Below, one piece after another: positions 7,221-14,562 of a DNA stretch of 14,562 nucleotides. Both the position numbers and the translations under genes were made by a program. The stretch's first letter is position 1, and each line of letters begins with the position of its first letter. The notes under the pieces were generated by a model. That model was not told the DNA's origin. It made no database searches and saw nothing but the letters and a program-made list of their open reading frames with translations. This stretch comes from Bacteroidales bacterium. GTDB taxonomy: Bacteria; Bacteroidota; Bacteroidia; Bacteroidales; UBA932. The DNA lies in contig JAGAAU010000002.1 of NCBI GenBank assembly GCA_017615135.1, positions 1 through 14,562 of the forward strand. The letters run 5' to 3'.

Positions 7221-10200
7221 TAAAGAGTGATATCGATACCGAACATAAAGGTCTTCTGCCAGGGATAGATGCTGAGGTTGGTGTTGGTCATAGCCATTTC
7301 AGGATCTATGTATTTAGAATGGAGACCGGGGGCGAAGTAGAAGAGATTCTCTCCGGTAAAGTAGATACGCAGTTTCTCGATTTTGGCCTTGCGGGTAGCC
7401 TTCTGCGGAATGATGTAGCCGAAGGTAAGGTTCTTCAGACGCAGGTAACCGATGTTCTGCAGATAGCGGTCGTTCTTGACACCCAGTTCACGCTGTCCGT
7501 TCATGGCAACATAGCCACGGGGACGGGGGAAGTATGCATCGGGGTTCTCTTCCGTCCAGTACATGGTATGGAAGTTCTTCGGGATGAAGGTGGTGTAAGG
7601 ACGGGCGTAAGGTCCCCAGAAGAAACGGGCGTCCTCTCCAGGATACCAGTCCATATGGCCTATGCCCTGGAAGAATATTGAAAGGTCGAAACCATTCCAG
7701 GATGCACCGAGATTAACGCCGTAGTTGAACCGGGGCTGGCTGTTACCGATAATCTGCCAGTCTCCGCTGTCGCCCACGCGCTCGCTGCCCTTGTCTATCT
7801 TGCCGTTGCCGTCGATGTCTGCGAACTTAAGGTCGCCGGCCCTCAGGCCCTTCTCTTCTCCGGCGCTGGAGTTGATGATAGCATTTACGTTGCTCTGGTT
7901 TACAGTATAGTTCCTGGCTTCCTCGTCGGTAGCGAAGAGACCGTCTACGTGGTAACCCCAGATTTCACCGTAGGTCATTCCTTCCCAGTAATTCTTCTCG
8001 AAGAGTTTCTTGGGGTTGTTGAAACGGGTGATACGGGAAACATAATCACTGAACAGCACACTCACGTTGTAGTGGAAAGGCTTGCCGCCGAGTTTAAAGC
8101 TGTCTTTCCAGCCCAGGTTGAATTCGTAACCCATGGTGCGGAGGTCTGCCACATTCTCCTTGGGAGCCGAGCTGTAGCCATAGGTGGCAGGAAGCACGTC
8201 GCCCACGGTGAGCATGTCCTTGGTGTCGCGGATGTAACCTTCAGCCGAGAAGTCCAGACGGCCGTTCAGGAAGGTCATGTCTATACCGAGGTTCTTCTGG
8301 ATTGAACGTTCCCAGGTAAGACCCGAAGAAACGGGTTTGGCGATTGTAGCGACGGAAGGATTGGCTCCGCCCAGCAGATAACTGGACTTTCCGCTGGTAT
8401 CCACGGTACGGATGGCGGGATAGTACTCACTAAGCTGCTGGTTTCCAAGCTGACCCCAGGAGAAACGGATCTTTAAGTTGTCCCAGTATTTCTTAAGGGG
8501 CTGGAAGAAAGGTTCCTCGCTGATTCTCCAACCGAGTGAAACCGAAGGAGAGAATACCCATCGGCTGTTGCGAAGGAAGCGGGAAGAACCGTCGTAACGG
8601 GCGTTGGCCTCAATAAGGTAACGGCCCTTGTAGTCATAATTCACACGGGCAAAGTAACCGGCGGTCCTGTATTCGTTCTGTCCACCGCTTACATCGGTAC
8701 GCTTGTTGCCCTCATCGTCGGAACCGGTAAGGTCGAGGTCGACGAGAGTATCCGAGTACAGGTTGTAACCAATCGCCGTAATGTCCTTGAGCCACTTGGT
8801 CTCATAGTTTACACCGGCCATAATCTTGAAGTTATGGGCCTCTTTCCAGCTATGCTCGTAAGTGGCATAGAGGTTGGCGGCATTGTAGATATTGGTGTTG
8901 GAAGTCTCGGTAAGTTTATTCTCGAACACGCCGGTAGACATTGTCTCAATGACACCGGGAACCTTGGAATAGGTTCCGTTGGTGGCCCTGTTCACATAAC
9001 GCTTGTAGTACAGGGTGTATGTGTAGTCTCCCTTGATGGTGAAGCCCTTGAACGGAGTGATGGTAATATCGACCGTATTGCTGAGGTTGTCTACCACATC
9101 GTTATTGACATTGTTGCCAAGAAGTAGCATGTCCAGACCGTCCATGATGGTGTATCCGTTGTAGTTGGTCAGATACACAGCGGTTCCGTCGGGGTTGGTT
9201 ACGGGATAGCTCGCAAGGGCATGCACCGTACTCTTGCTGAAGTTGTTCTTGATACCGCTCTGGCCGGGATAAGAGAACGAGCTGTTGAAGTAGCTCAGGT
9301 TGTTTCCTATACGCAGCCACTTGGTAACGTCAATTCCGAGTTTTGCACGGAGGTTGTAACGGTTATACTTGTCCGGTTTAACCTTGAACATACCCTGTTC
9401 GTAGGTGTAGCCTCCGGAAATGAGGTAATCTACGTGCTTGGTGGAACCGGACAGCGAAATGGAATGGCTGGTGGTGGGCTTGATGTCGTTGTACATCTCG
9501 TGCCACCAGTCTGTGTTCGCATAGTAGTTGTAGGTATCGCGGCCGCTGCGCTGGTCTATCACCACCCAGGGACGGGAAGGATCCTCAACCTTGTCGTTGC
9601 GGCGGATCCAGAGTTCCTGCATGTCTTTTTCGGTGTAGGTGGCATACTGAGTGCCGGCATAGGTCTTCCAGAAGTAGTTGTTAAGATAGACCGAATAGTA
9701 ACCGCGGGTTTCCCATTCAGTGCTCGTGGTAGGAGCGGTGAAGCCTCCGCGTCCGCTGTAGTGGATGGTGGGCATTCCTTCCTTATCCTTGCCGCCGTTC
9801 TTGGTGGTGACGAGAATCACACCGGCGGAACCCTTTGCACCGTAGATGGCCGCGGCTGCTGCATCCTTGATGACGGAGATGTTCTCCACATCGGCGGGAT
9901 TCACAAACTGGAGATTTCCTTCCGCACCGTCTATGAGCACGAGAGGCTCTCCTCCGTTGATGGAGTTCCAACCACGGATATTAAGTTTTGCGGCCTCGCC
10001 GGGACGTCCGTTGGCAGAGGTAACGTTCAGACCGGGAACCGCACCCTGGAGCATGTGGGCCACGTCGAGGGCGGAACGGTCCTTGATGGCTTCCGCCTTA
10101 ACTACCGAAACGGCTCCGGTGAGGTTTGTCTTCTTGGTGGTACCGTAACCCACTACGATTACGTCGTTTATCATCTCCGTTTCCGGTTCCAGGGTTACGT

Positions 10201-10558
10201 TAAGTTCAGCGGAACGGCCGACTGTGACTTCCGAGCTCTTGTAACCAAGGGAAGAAATCACCAGTACAGTACCTGGTGCAGCTGAAATTGAGTAGTTTCC
10301 GTCAAAGTCCGTGGAAACGCCCGTGCTGGTGCCCTTAATGATAACGGCAGCGCCGGGAACCACTTCTCCAGTGGAATCGATGACTTTTCCGTGAATGACT
10401 CCGGCCTTGGGAGCGCCTTCGTCACTCACCCCGCTCTTCGCAGGCATCGCTTCTGCGCCCTGTCCCGCCTGTGCACCGCTTACCGTATTGGCAACGGCCA
10501 CAGAACTGACAAACAGCAACATGAGAACGATGAGTCCTGATTTGGTTTGCAGTTTCAT
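7220..10558 (-). CDS. SusC/RagA-like TonB-dependent outer-membrane transporter
   Basis: A 1112-residue outer-membrane porin that takes up ligands with energy from TonB. Residues 1-23 are a signal peptide ending in VAVA, followed by about 28 Gly/Ala-rich residues. Residues about 53-125 are a carboxypeptidase-regulatory-like beta domain (GKVIDSTGEVVPGAAVIIKG at 57-76, later SSLGYKSSEV). A TonB-box-like NDVIVVGYGTTKK follows at 131-143. The plug domain (about 145-255) shows LQGAVPGLNV (170-179), LNIRGWNSI, PLVLIDG and the SusC-typical IKDAAAAAIYGAKGSAGVIL (230-249). The rest is the 22-strand-type barrel, ending in FMFGIDITL. A DIDGNGKID loop at 914-922 resembles a calcium-binding loop common in this family. 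There is no N-terminal STN signalling domain, so a direct anti-sigma-factor switch is not expected. Length is normal for the family. It heads the five-gene operon and overlaps the SusD-like gene by one base. The imported substrate cannot be read from the sequence. Confidence 0.97.
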   Translation of the reverse strand: MKLQTKSGLIVLMLLFVSSVAVANTVSGAQAGQGAEAMPAKSGVSDEGAPKAGVIHGKVIDSTGEVVPGAAVIIKGTSTGVSTDFDGNYSISAAPGTVLVISSLGYKSSEVTVGRSAELNVTLEPETEMINDVIVVGYGTTKKTNLTGAVSVVKAEAIKDRSALDVAHMLQGAVPGLNVTSANGRPGEAAKLNIRGWNSINGGEPLVLIDGAEGNLQFVNPADVENISVIKDAAAAAIYGAKGSAGVILVTTKNGGKDKEGMPTIHYSGRGGFTAPTTSTEWETRGYYSVYLNNYFWKTYAGTQYATYTEKDMQELWIRRNDKVEDPSRPWVVIDQRSGRDTYNYYANTDWWHEMYNDIKPTTSHSISLSGSTKHVDYLISGGYTYEQGMFKVKPDKYNRYNLRAKLGIDVTKWLRIGNNLSYFNSSFSYPGQSGIKNNFSKSTVHALASYPVTNPDGTAVYLTNYNGYTIMDGLDMLLLGNNVNNDVVDNLSNTVDITITPFKGFTIKGDYTYTLYYKRYVNRATNGTYSKVPGVIETMSTGVFENKLTETSNTNIYNAANLYATYEHSWKEAHNFKIMAGVNYETKWLKDITAIGYNLYSDTLVDLDLTGSDDEGNKRTDVSGGQNEYRTAGYFARVNYDYKGRYLIEANARYDGSSRFLRNSRWVFSPSVSLGWRISEEPFFQPLKKYWDNLKIRFSWGQLGNQQLSEYYPAIRTVDTSGKSSYLLGGANPSVATIAKPVSSGLTWERSIQKNLGIDMTFLNGRLDFSAEGYIRDTKDMLTVGDVLPATYGYSSAPKENVADLRTMGYEFNLGWKDSFKLGGKPFHYNVSVLFSDYVSRITRFNNPKKLFEKNYWEGMTYGEIWGYHVDGLFATDEEARNYTVNQSNVNAIINSSAGEEKGLRAGDLKFADIDGNGKIDKGSERVGDSGDWQIIGNSQPRFNYGVNLGASWNGFDLSIFFQGIGHMDWYPGEDARFFWGPYARPYTTFIPKNFHTMYWTEENPDAYFPRPRGYVAMNGQRELGVKNDRYLQNIGYLRLKNLTFGYIIPQKATRKAKIEKLRIYFTGENLFYFAPGLHSKYIDPEMAMTNTNLSIYPWQKTFMFGIDITL

Positions 10559-10584
10559 GAACGATTAAAGTTAAAATTATAGGT

Positions 10585-10618
10585 TATCAATTTGACAAAT
10601 ATAAAAATTATTTTGATA
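10585..10618. repeat. Short inverted repeat around the possible SusC promoter
   Basis: TATCAA (10585-10590) and TTGATA (10613-10618) form 6-base arms separated by 22 bases. The possible -7 element lies between them. This could be a regulator binding site, but such short AT-rich arms also occur by chance. Confidence 0.25.
10596..10603 (-). promoter_or_regulatory. Possible Bacteroidota -7 promoter element for the SusC operon
   Basis: On the minus strand this reads TATATTTG, an exact match to the Bacteroidota -7 consensus TAnnTTTG. It lies 38 bases before the SusC ATG, in the only intergenic gap of the window longer than 14 bases. No TTG-type -33 box is visible about 20 bases upstream, so the promoter may be weak or need an activator. 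The element starts 4 bases after the end of the preceding stop codon, so readthrough from the CHAT operon is also possible. Confidence 0.4.
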
Positions 10619-11786
10619 TCCCCGCTTCTTTTGTACCGGTAGTCAGCCCGGACTTTATCATAGACTTCATCAGAGTATTGCCGTTCTGCTCCCAGAGGTT
10701 GCGCATGTATTCCGTGAAATCACTCCCCTTGCGCTGCATCTTGCGGAGCTGCCGGTAATCCCGGTTCCAATGTTTCATTTTTTCATTGTGGGTGGCATCT
10801 TTGGAAAAACGGCAGGATTCACGGAATCTCACCTTCATATTGTATTCCCCCGTTCCCCACATGTTTGTACCTCCTGTGACCGGCATATACGAGCGTGGAA
10901 CCACGAAACAGTCGCCGTTTAGAGTCACATAGGAAGTATCAATCTTAACCCCCTCCGGGGCCGCACCTTCTGCGAGGAGTTTGCGGTTGCGGTCTATTGC
11001 AGCCCGCGAGTAGGTATAAACCTCCGTCCCGGAAGGAATATCAACCTGCATCTTGAATTTTCCAAGCTCCTCATCTTTCTGAATCATAACCGCTTCGTTA
11101 ATCCAGGAAGAAGAAAGGGACAAATCCATCCCTATGGTCAGATGCTCGCGCTCGGCATAAGAGAACTTATTGTTCCTCTTTGAACCGGCCGCCCCTTTTG
11201 CAACAATGCCGTTGGCACCGAGATTCGGCAAATGACACTCATACGGATGGAAAGCAATCGTATCCACCACCAGATAGAACTTGCTGTGCTGAAAAAGATG
11301 ATACAGACGGCTGGTATCTATACTGCACGAGAGGAACAGCACTTCGCGACCGTCCCTTACACCCCTCACCCGGACTCCGTCGAAATTTATGTTTGAAGGG
11401 TCGAGCGCCCCGAAACGGGAATTCTCTGAATAGAAATCCTTCAAGCCCCGGATAGACGAGATACTGTCTGTGTAATTGCATTCATTCTCTATCATCTTGA
11501 GCCAGGCTTTCTTCTGCGTCTTCCGCAGGTTAATAAGCTTGACCACTTCAGTGGCCGCCACATCTACAAGGGCGGTAACACCAGCCTGTCCGGCAGAAAG
11601 AAGCATCCCGGCAAGGATACTTCTGGTATCTCCATCCTGTTCCTGAATTTTCTCAACCGTCTCGTTAATCATCTGACGTCTTTCAGGCGCCATCTGGAGA
11701 ACCTCCACGGTCCAGGAGTCGGTTTCCTGGGCAAACAGTGAAGTATAAACAGTCATCAGGAGAAGGATTGCTTTTAACTTTTTCAT
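10608..11786 (-). CDS. Exported protein of unknown family, coupled to the CHAT gene
   Basis: A 392-residue protein not recognised as any known family. Residues 1-20 are a clear signal peptide (MKKLKAILLLMTVYTSLFAQ), cut after FAQ with no lipobox. A charged helix (about 26-52) is followed by a hydrophobic, small-residue-rich helix (56-87: SILAGMLLSAGQAGV, then VVKLINL) interrupted only by Asp75 and Glu80, then a basic stretch. Residues 130-330 look beta-rich, with six cysteines (154, 184, 293 and 325 here, 103 just before). The C-terminus (335-380) is a basic, amphipathic helical region. The start overlaps the CHAT stop by 4 bases (ATGA), so the protein is probably made with the CHAT protein in fixed ratio. 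It could be a partner, substrate or membrane-acting effector of the peptidase; this is inference. The stop lies 49 bases before the SusC gene. Confidence 0.85.
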   Translation of the reverse strand: MKKLKAILLLMTVYTSLFAQETDSWTVEVLQMAPERRQMINETVEKIQEQDGDTRSILAGMLLSAGQAGVTALVDVAATEVVKLINLRKTQKKAWLKMIENECNYTDSISSIRGLKDFYSENSRFGALDPSNINFDGVRVRGVRDGREVLFLSCSIDTSRLYHLFQHSKFYLVVDTIAFHPYECHLPNLGANGIVAKGAAGSKRNNKFSYAEREHLTIGMDLSLSSSWINEAVMIQKDEELGKFKMQVDIPSGTEVYTYSRAAIDRNRKLLAEGAAPEGVKIDTSYVTLNGDCFVVPRSYMPVTGGTNMWGTGEYNMKVRFRESCRFSKDATHNEKMKHWNRDYRQLRKMQRKGSDFTEYMRNLWEQNGNTLMKSMIKSGLTTGTKEAGISK

Positions 11787-13891
11787 AGGGCGTCTATAAG
11801 GATAAATGCGTTATAAAACTTAGGGTCGGACAAACTGACATTTTCTGTAACGTTCTGTCCGGCAAGGGTTTTGGGATTAAATTTTCTCACATTAACCGGG
11901 AACCCGGCTCCGTTGTTATCGTCTACAAGGGACTGCCTCGCTGCAAAAAATGCATCGTGAATATCCATCCCCCGGACCAGATTCTCATGGAAAAGAATCA
12001 TCATTTCAGCGGAGGGTATGTCCATCACGTCCCATAAACTGATTACCATCGCTCCGGCTCCTGCATTCTTCAATCCCCTCTGGATTCCATACACGCCATC
12101 ACCGGTCACTTCGCCCAAAGCGCTCTGGCAGGCCGACATTATCACCAGATCTGCCTTAGACATATCCAGGGTGGAAATTTCAGCTGCAGAAAGTATTCCG
12201 TCGAGCCTGGAAGGATTAAAAGTCCCATTGCGCAGGGAATTCGCGGCACCTGAAAGAATTACGCTCGTCTGCGACAGGCTCTCATCGGTCAGGCAAGGCT
12301 TCAAATCAGTACCCTGAGGCATCCCGGAGGCGGCAAAGAACCCGTGAGTAGAAATATTGACAATACTGTACTCACCCAGCAATGAACGGACTTTCTGCTC
12401 TGTTGCATCATTACCCGTCAACAGTGAGTCTGAAGGGCAGGCTCTCAGAGCCAGGATTCTCTCCACCTCTGATTTTGTTGCCGGCAAGGGAGCAATCCGG
12501 GCATTGGCGGCAGAAAGATAGTAATATGCAAGCGCATCATTCTCCCCGACCGCACCGTTAACTCCACTCATATATCTGAGGCCCCCCACTATTAGAGCGG
12601 AATCGAGCCTTGGCTTTCTTTTCAGCACTATCTGCCGGGAGGAGGATAAACGATAGAATTTCTTTTTCTCGAGAGCGGCGGGAAGCAGATACTCCACCGG
12701 CCATTTATGAAGCAGCCCGTCCGGAGAGAAGTAAACCGAGCCGCTGCTGCCAATCGCAGCCTGCAGTTCTGATGTCCAAAGCTGATTTTCAAAACCTTCC
12801 TCACCATAATGGGTGAAAGGCACCCAAATCGGGACGCCCTTTTTCCGGACAAGCACCGCCCCGAGCTTCTGAGCCCCGCCTTTTTCATAATGGATAAATT
12901 CTATCGCACAACCATCTTCCGGAAGACTCTTCTGAACATCTTTCCAATTGATATTCAAAGTGTTAATTGCCTGTGGATTACGATCTACGGCATTCAATTG
13001 AAGAAGCAGCCCCTTACTGAACAGGGCTACATCAAAAATAAATCCCGGGTCCTGTCCCTCCAGTTGGAAACAGTCTGTAACAAAGGGACGCATGCGCAAC
13101 CAATAATCCTGTCTTTCTGCAGGAGTCATGGTCCTCAACACCCCGAGCGCATCAGCTCTTCTCCATTCATAAAATCTTTTATAGAGTGGCAGCGCCAGCT
13201 TTGCACAGTCTTCTTTTTGGGAAAGCATCAGGATTTTTGCCTTTTTACGCAAAGACTCGTAGTATTTCTCCGAGCCTTCGGGAAACTGCGAGACCAGACG
13301 GTCGGCAATAGCCAAAGCCATATCGTCCATCTTCAAGCGGGCAAGGCACATGGCCTTCTGCATCTGAAGGTCCAGCCAATCGTAGTAATCCTTGTCCCCC
13401 TCAACGAACACTCCGTTCAAAAAAGCCTCCTCATAGGCATTAAGCGCAAAAAGTACATTTTCATACGCTTCCATATAGCGCCCAGCCTTATAATACAACT
13501 GGGCAAGTTCGCGCCGTATTACCGGAGCCTTGTCAAAGTCGTAGCCGAAAGGGGAATACCAGGCCTTGTAGATATCCAGCGCCGCCAGGAAATACTGCTC
13601 TGCCGCAGCATAAGATTCGGCATTCAGATTACTGTTTTCATAATGCCAGTCGCCCAATAATTTGTAAAGGTCGGCCGTATATTCAAGATTGTCATTCAAG
13701 GTAAGGAGGCCGGCCTGACGCTGTTCCGAAAGGACCTTCTCAAGCTTTTCCCCAGCTGCCAGGATGCCGGCCCGGTTGCTGCGAGCATACTGGCGGTTGC
13801 CCTCGGCTACCAGCTGCTCTATCTCATTTTGTGCCGTCGAGCTGAATGGCAAAAAAATCAACAGCGATATGGCCAGCGTCCGCAAACTCAT
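11783..13891 (-). CDS. Exported TPR-like/CHAT-domain cysteine peptidase
   Basis: A 702-residue protein. Residues 1-20 form a signal peptide (ISLLIFLPFSSTA, then Q), so the protein should act in the periplasm or beyond. Residues about 25-245 are alpha-helical and TPR-like, for example YAAAEQYFLAALDIYKAWY (94-112) and LAQLYYKAGRYMEAYENVLF (129-148). A linker domain follows, with FSPDGLLHKWPVEYL at 388-402, the entry motif usual in CHAT proteins. The CHAT peptidase domain runs to about 698. The predicted catalytic His516 lies in VNISTHGFF and Cys588 in LVIMSACQSALGEVTGDGV, followed by GIQRGLKNAGAGAMVISLWDV. Both catalytic motifs are intact. CHAT enzymes are caspase-like cysteine peptidases and the TPR-like part usually binds a partner or substrate. 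The gene overlaps both neighbours by ATGA. CHAT assignment is strong; the substrate is unknown, and the adjacent exported proteins are the first candidates. Confidence 0.93.
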   Translation of the reverse strand: MSLRTLAISLLIFLPFSSTAQNEIEQLVAEGNRQYARSNRAGILAAGEKLEKVLSEQRQAGLLTLNDNLEYTADLYKLLGDWHYENSNLNAESYAAAEQYFLAALDIYKAWYSPFGYDFDKAPVIRRELAQLYYKAGRYMEAYENVLFALNAYEEAFLNGVFVEGDKDYYDWLDLQMQKAMCLARLKMDDMALAIADRLVSQFPEGSEKYYESLRKKAKILMLSQKEDCAKLALPLYKRFYEWRRADALGVLRTMTPAERQDYWLRMRPFVTDCFQLEGQDPGFIFDVALFSKGLLLQLNAVDRNPQAINTLNINWKDVQKSLPEDGCAIEFIHYEKGGAQKLGAVLVRKKGVPIWVPFTHYGEEGFENQLWTSELQAAIGSSGSVYFSPDGLLHKWPVEYLLPAALEKKKFYRLSSSRQIVLKRKPRLDSALIVGGLRYMSGVNGAVGENDALAYYYLSAANARIAPLPATKSEVERILALRACPSDSLLTGNDATEQKVRSLLGEYSIVNISTHGFFAASGMPQGTDLKPCLTDESLSQTSVILSGAANSLRNGTFNPSRLDGILSAAEISTLDMSKADLVIMSACQSALGEVTGDGVYGIQRGLKNAGAGAMVISLWDVMDIPSAEMMILFHENLVRGMDIHDAFFAARQSLVDDNNGAGFPVNVRKFNPKTLAGQNVTENVSLSDPKFYNAFILIDAL

Positions 13892-14523
13892 CTTCCGCGG
13901 GTGTTATGGTTCAGAATCACGAAGTACTGGTCCCTCGTGCCGCCCCTTACATTGATTGTCAGAGGGATATTCAAATCTATCCCCGAGGGTTCAAGATTCA
14001 CGATAAGTATGCCATTGCCGGCATCATGAAAAGGGACAGGCACCCCTTCGTTTACAGCAATCGATGCAGACAGGTCTCCCCCGTCTGCATCAAAGGCTAC
14101 CAGCACGAAGCACTGGCGGCCCTCCCTGCCATAAACGGTATATGAAACCTCCGTGCCGGCATGTACCGAATGTTCGTAAAGTGAGTACTGGTACCTTTCG
14201 TCTTCCCCATTCAACATATCTCCATGCACATGCAGGGGTTTCCGACCGGTAACAATCGAAGACAACAGACGATTGAGCCCGAAACCGGGAACTCCGTCGG
14301 ACGGACTGCATTCGCGTCCGCGCACATACCTTGTTTCATTCATCGGGGTCCACTCCGTATCAGGGGACAGAAGTTCCCGGACATGATTGAAGGATACCTC
14401 GTCTGCCTGCCTCAGCTCGCATACGGCCCCAACGAGGAAATTCAACTCAGAATCTGTCTGCACCTGGGCAAAAACCGCAGCAGACATCATCAGCATAGGT
14501 AATATCAGCCGAAACTTACTCAT
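13888..14523 (-). CDS. Exported protein of unknown family upstream of the CHAT gene
   Basis: A 211-residue protein with a signal peptide (MSKFRLILPMLMMSAAVFAQ, cut after FAQ). No family is recognised. Residues about 30-95 are mixed, with two cysteines (35 and 72) that might pair. Residues about 110-205 look like a beta-sandwich: SLYEHSVHAGTEVSYTVYG, CFVLVAFDADGGDLSASIAV, GILIVNLEPSG and IPLTINVRG are alternating strands. The shape loosely recalls pre-peptidase C-terminal or similar binding domains that accompany secreted peptidases, but no diagnostic motif is present. The stop overlaps the CHAT start (ATGA) and its own start overlaps the stop of a further upstream frame. An AGGA sequence lies just upstream of the ATG, a mild ribosome-binding site. 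A binding or chaperone role for the CHAT protein is possible but is inference only. Confidence 0.82.
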   Translation of the reverse strand: MSKFRLILPMLMMSAAVFAQVQTDSELNFLVGAVCELRQADEVSFNHVRELLSPDTEWTPMNETRYVRGRECSPSDGVPGFGLNRLLSSIVTGRKPLHVHGDMLNGEDERYQYSLYEHSVHAGTEVSYTVYGREGRQCFVLVAFDADGGDLSASIAVNEGVPVPFHDAGNGILIVNLEPSGIDLNIPLTINVRGGTRDQYFVILNHNTRGR

Positions 14524-14562
14524 TGTGCTTCCTGCATTAATTCGGGCCAGAAATCCTCAAAA
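14520..14562 (-). CDS. C-terminal end of an unidentified upstream gene (partial)
   Basis: An open frame enters from the right edge and reads FEDFWPELMQEAQ before a TGA stop. That TGA overlaps the ATG of the 211-residue gene in the same ATGA arrangement seen at the next two junctions. Thirteen codons are too few to identify the product. The reason to believe it is coding is the repeated overlap pattern and the absence of another gene end in this stretch. Confidence 0.5.
   Translation of the reverse strand, partial: FEDFWPELMQEAQ

Noticed and set aside
9221..10285. A 354-residue plus-strand open frame opposite the SusC plug region
   Set aside because: It is a shadow of the strongly conserved SusC coding sequence, with no family features and no promoter.
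10576..10581. TATAAT on the minus strand as a sigma-70 -10 box for the SusC gene
   Set aside because: The enterobacterial -10/-35 model does not apply to the Bacteroidota primary sigma factor, and the nearest TTGTCA is only 11 bases upstream.
12809..13660. A 283-residue plus-strand open frame opposite the CHAT gene
   Set aside because: It lies fully antisense to a gene with clear catalytic motifs and a signal peptide. It has no recognisable domain and no start context of its own.
10608..14523. A bacterial gasdermin defence locus (CHAT protease plus gasdermin)
   Set aside because: The partner proteins carry signal peptides and show no recognisable gasdermin features; known gasdermin systems are cytoplasmic.

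Overview
The window looks like chromosomal DNA of a gut-type member of the Bacteroidota (probably Bacteroidales). The evidence is a SusC/SusD outer-membrane pair, several lipoproteins with Bacteroidota-style signal peptides, a DUF1735 domain, a fimbrillin-like domain, GLUG repeats, weak Shine-Dalgarno sequences and a possible TAnnTTTG -7 element. The genus cannot be fixed from the sequence. All eight complete genes and one partial gene read on the minus strand and are packed almost without gaps, so the order of transcription is right to left.

Region A (14562 to 10608) is a run of genes linked by stop/start overlaps. The last 13 codons of an unidentified gene enter from the right edge. They are followed by a 211-residue exported protein of unknown family, a 702-residue exported protein with an N-terminal TPR-like helical region and a C-terminal CHAT (caspase-HetF-associated) peptidase domain whose His/Cys pair is intact, and a 392-residue exported protein of unknown family. 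Each of the three junctions is a 4-base ATGA overlap, which suggests co-translation and a joint function. The signal peptides put all three complete products outside the cytoplasm. That is unlike the well-known cytoplasmic TPR-CHAT proteins of type III-E CRISPR systems and the CHAT proteases of bacterial gasdermin loci. This is the best candidate in the window for an undescribed system.

Region B (10558 to 49) is a Sus-type operon: SusC-like TonB-dependent transporter, SusD-like lipoprotein, DUF1735-GLUG lipoprotein, fimbrillin-like-GLUG lipoprotein, and a lipoprotein with a phosphodiester glycosidase (NAGPA, formerly DUF2233) domain. Spacings are an overlap, 12, 14 and 3 bases. A transport/binding complex would capture a glycan or glycoconjugate, the two large repeat lipoproteins would display binding surfaces, and the only recognisable enzyme would act on a sugar phosphodiester. 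No conventional glycoside hydrolase, polysaccharide lyase or regulator lies in the window.

Only 49 bases separate the two regions. They hold a possible promoter for the Sus-type operon inside a short inverted repeat. There are no tRNA, rRNA, CRISPR, insertion-sequence or clear terminator features. The first 48 bases, downstream of the last gene, hold nothing that can be called.
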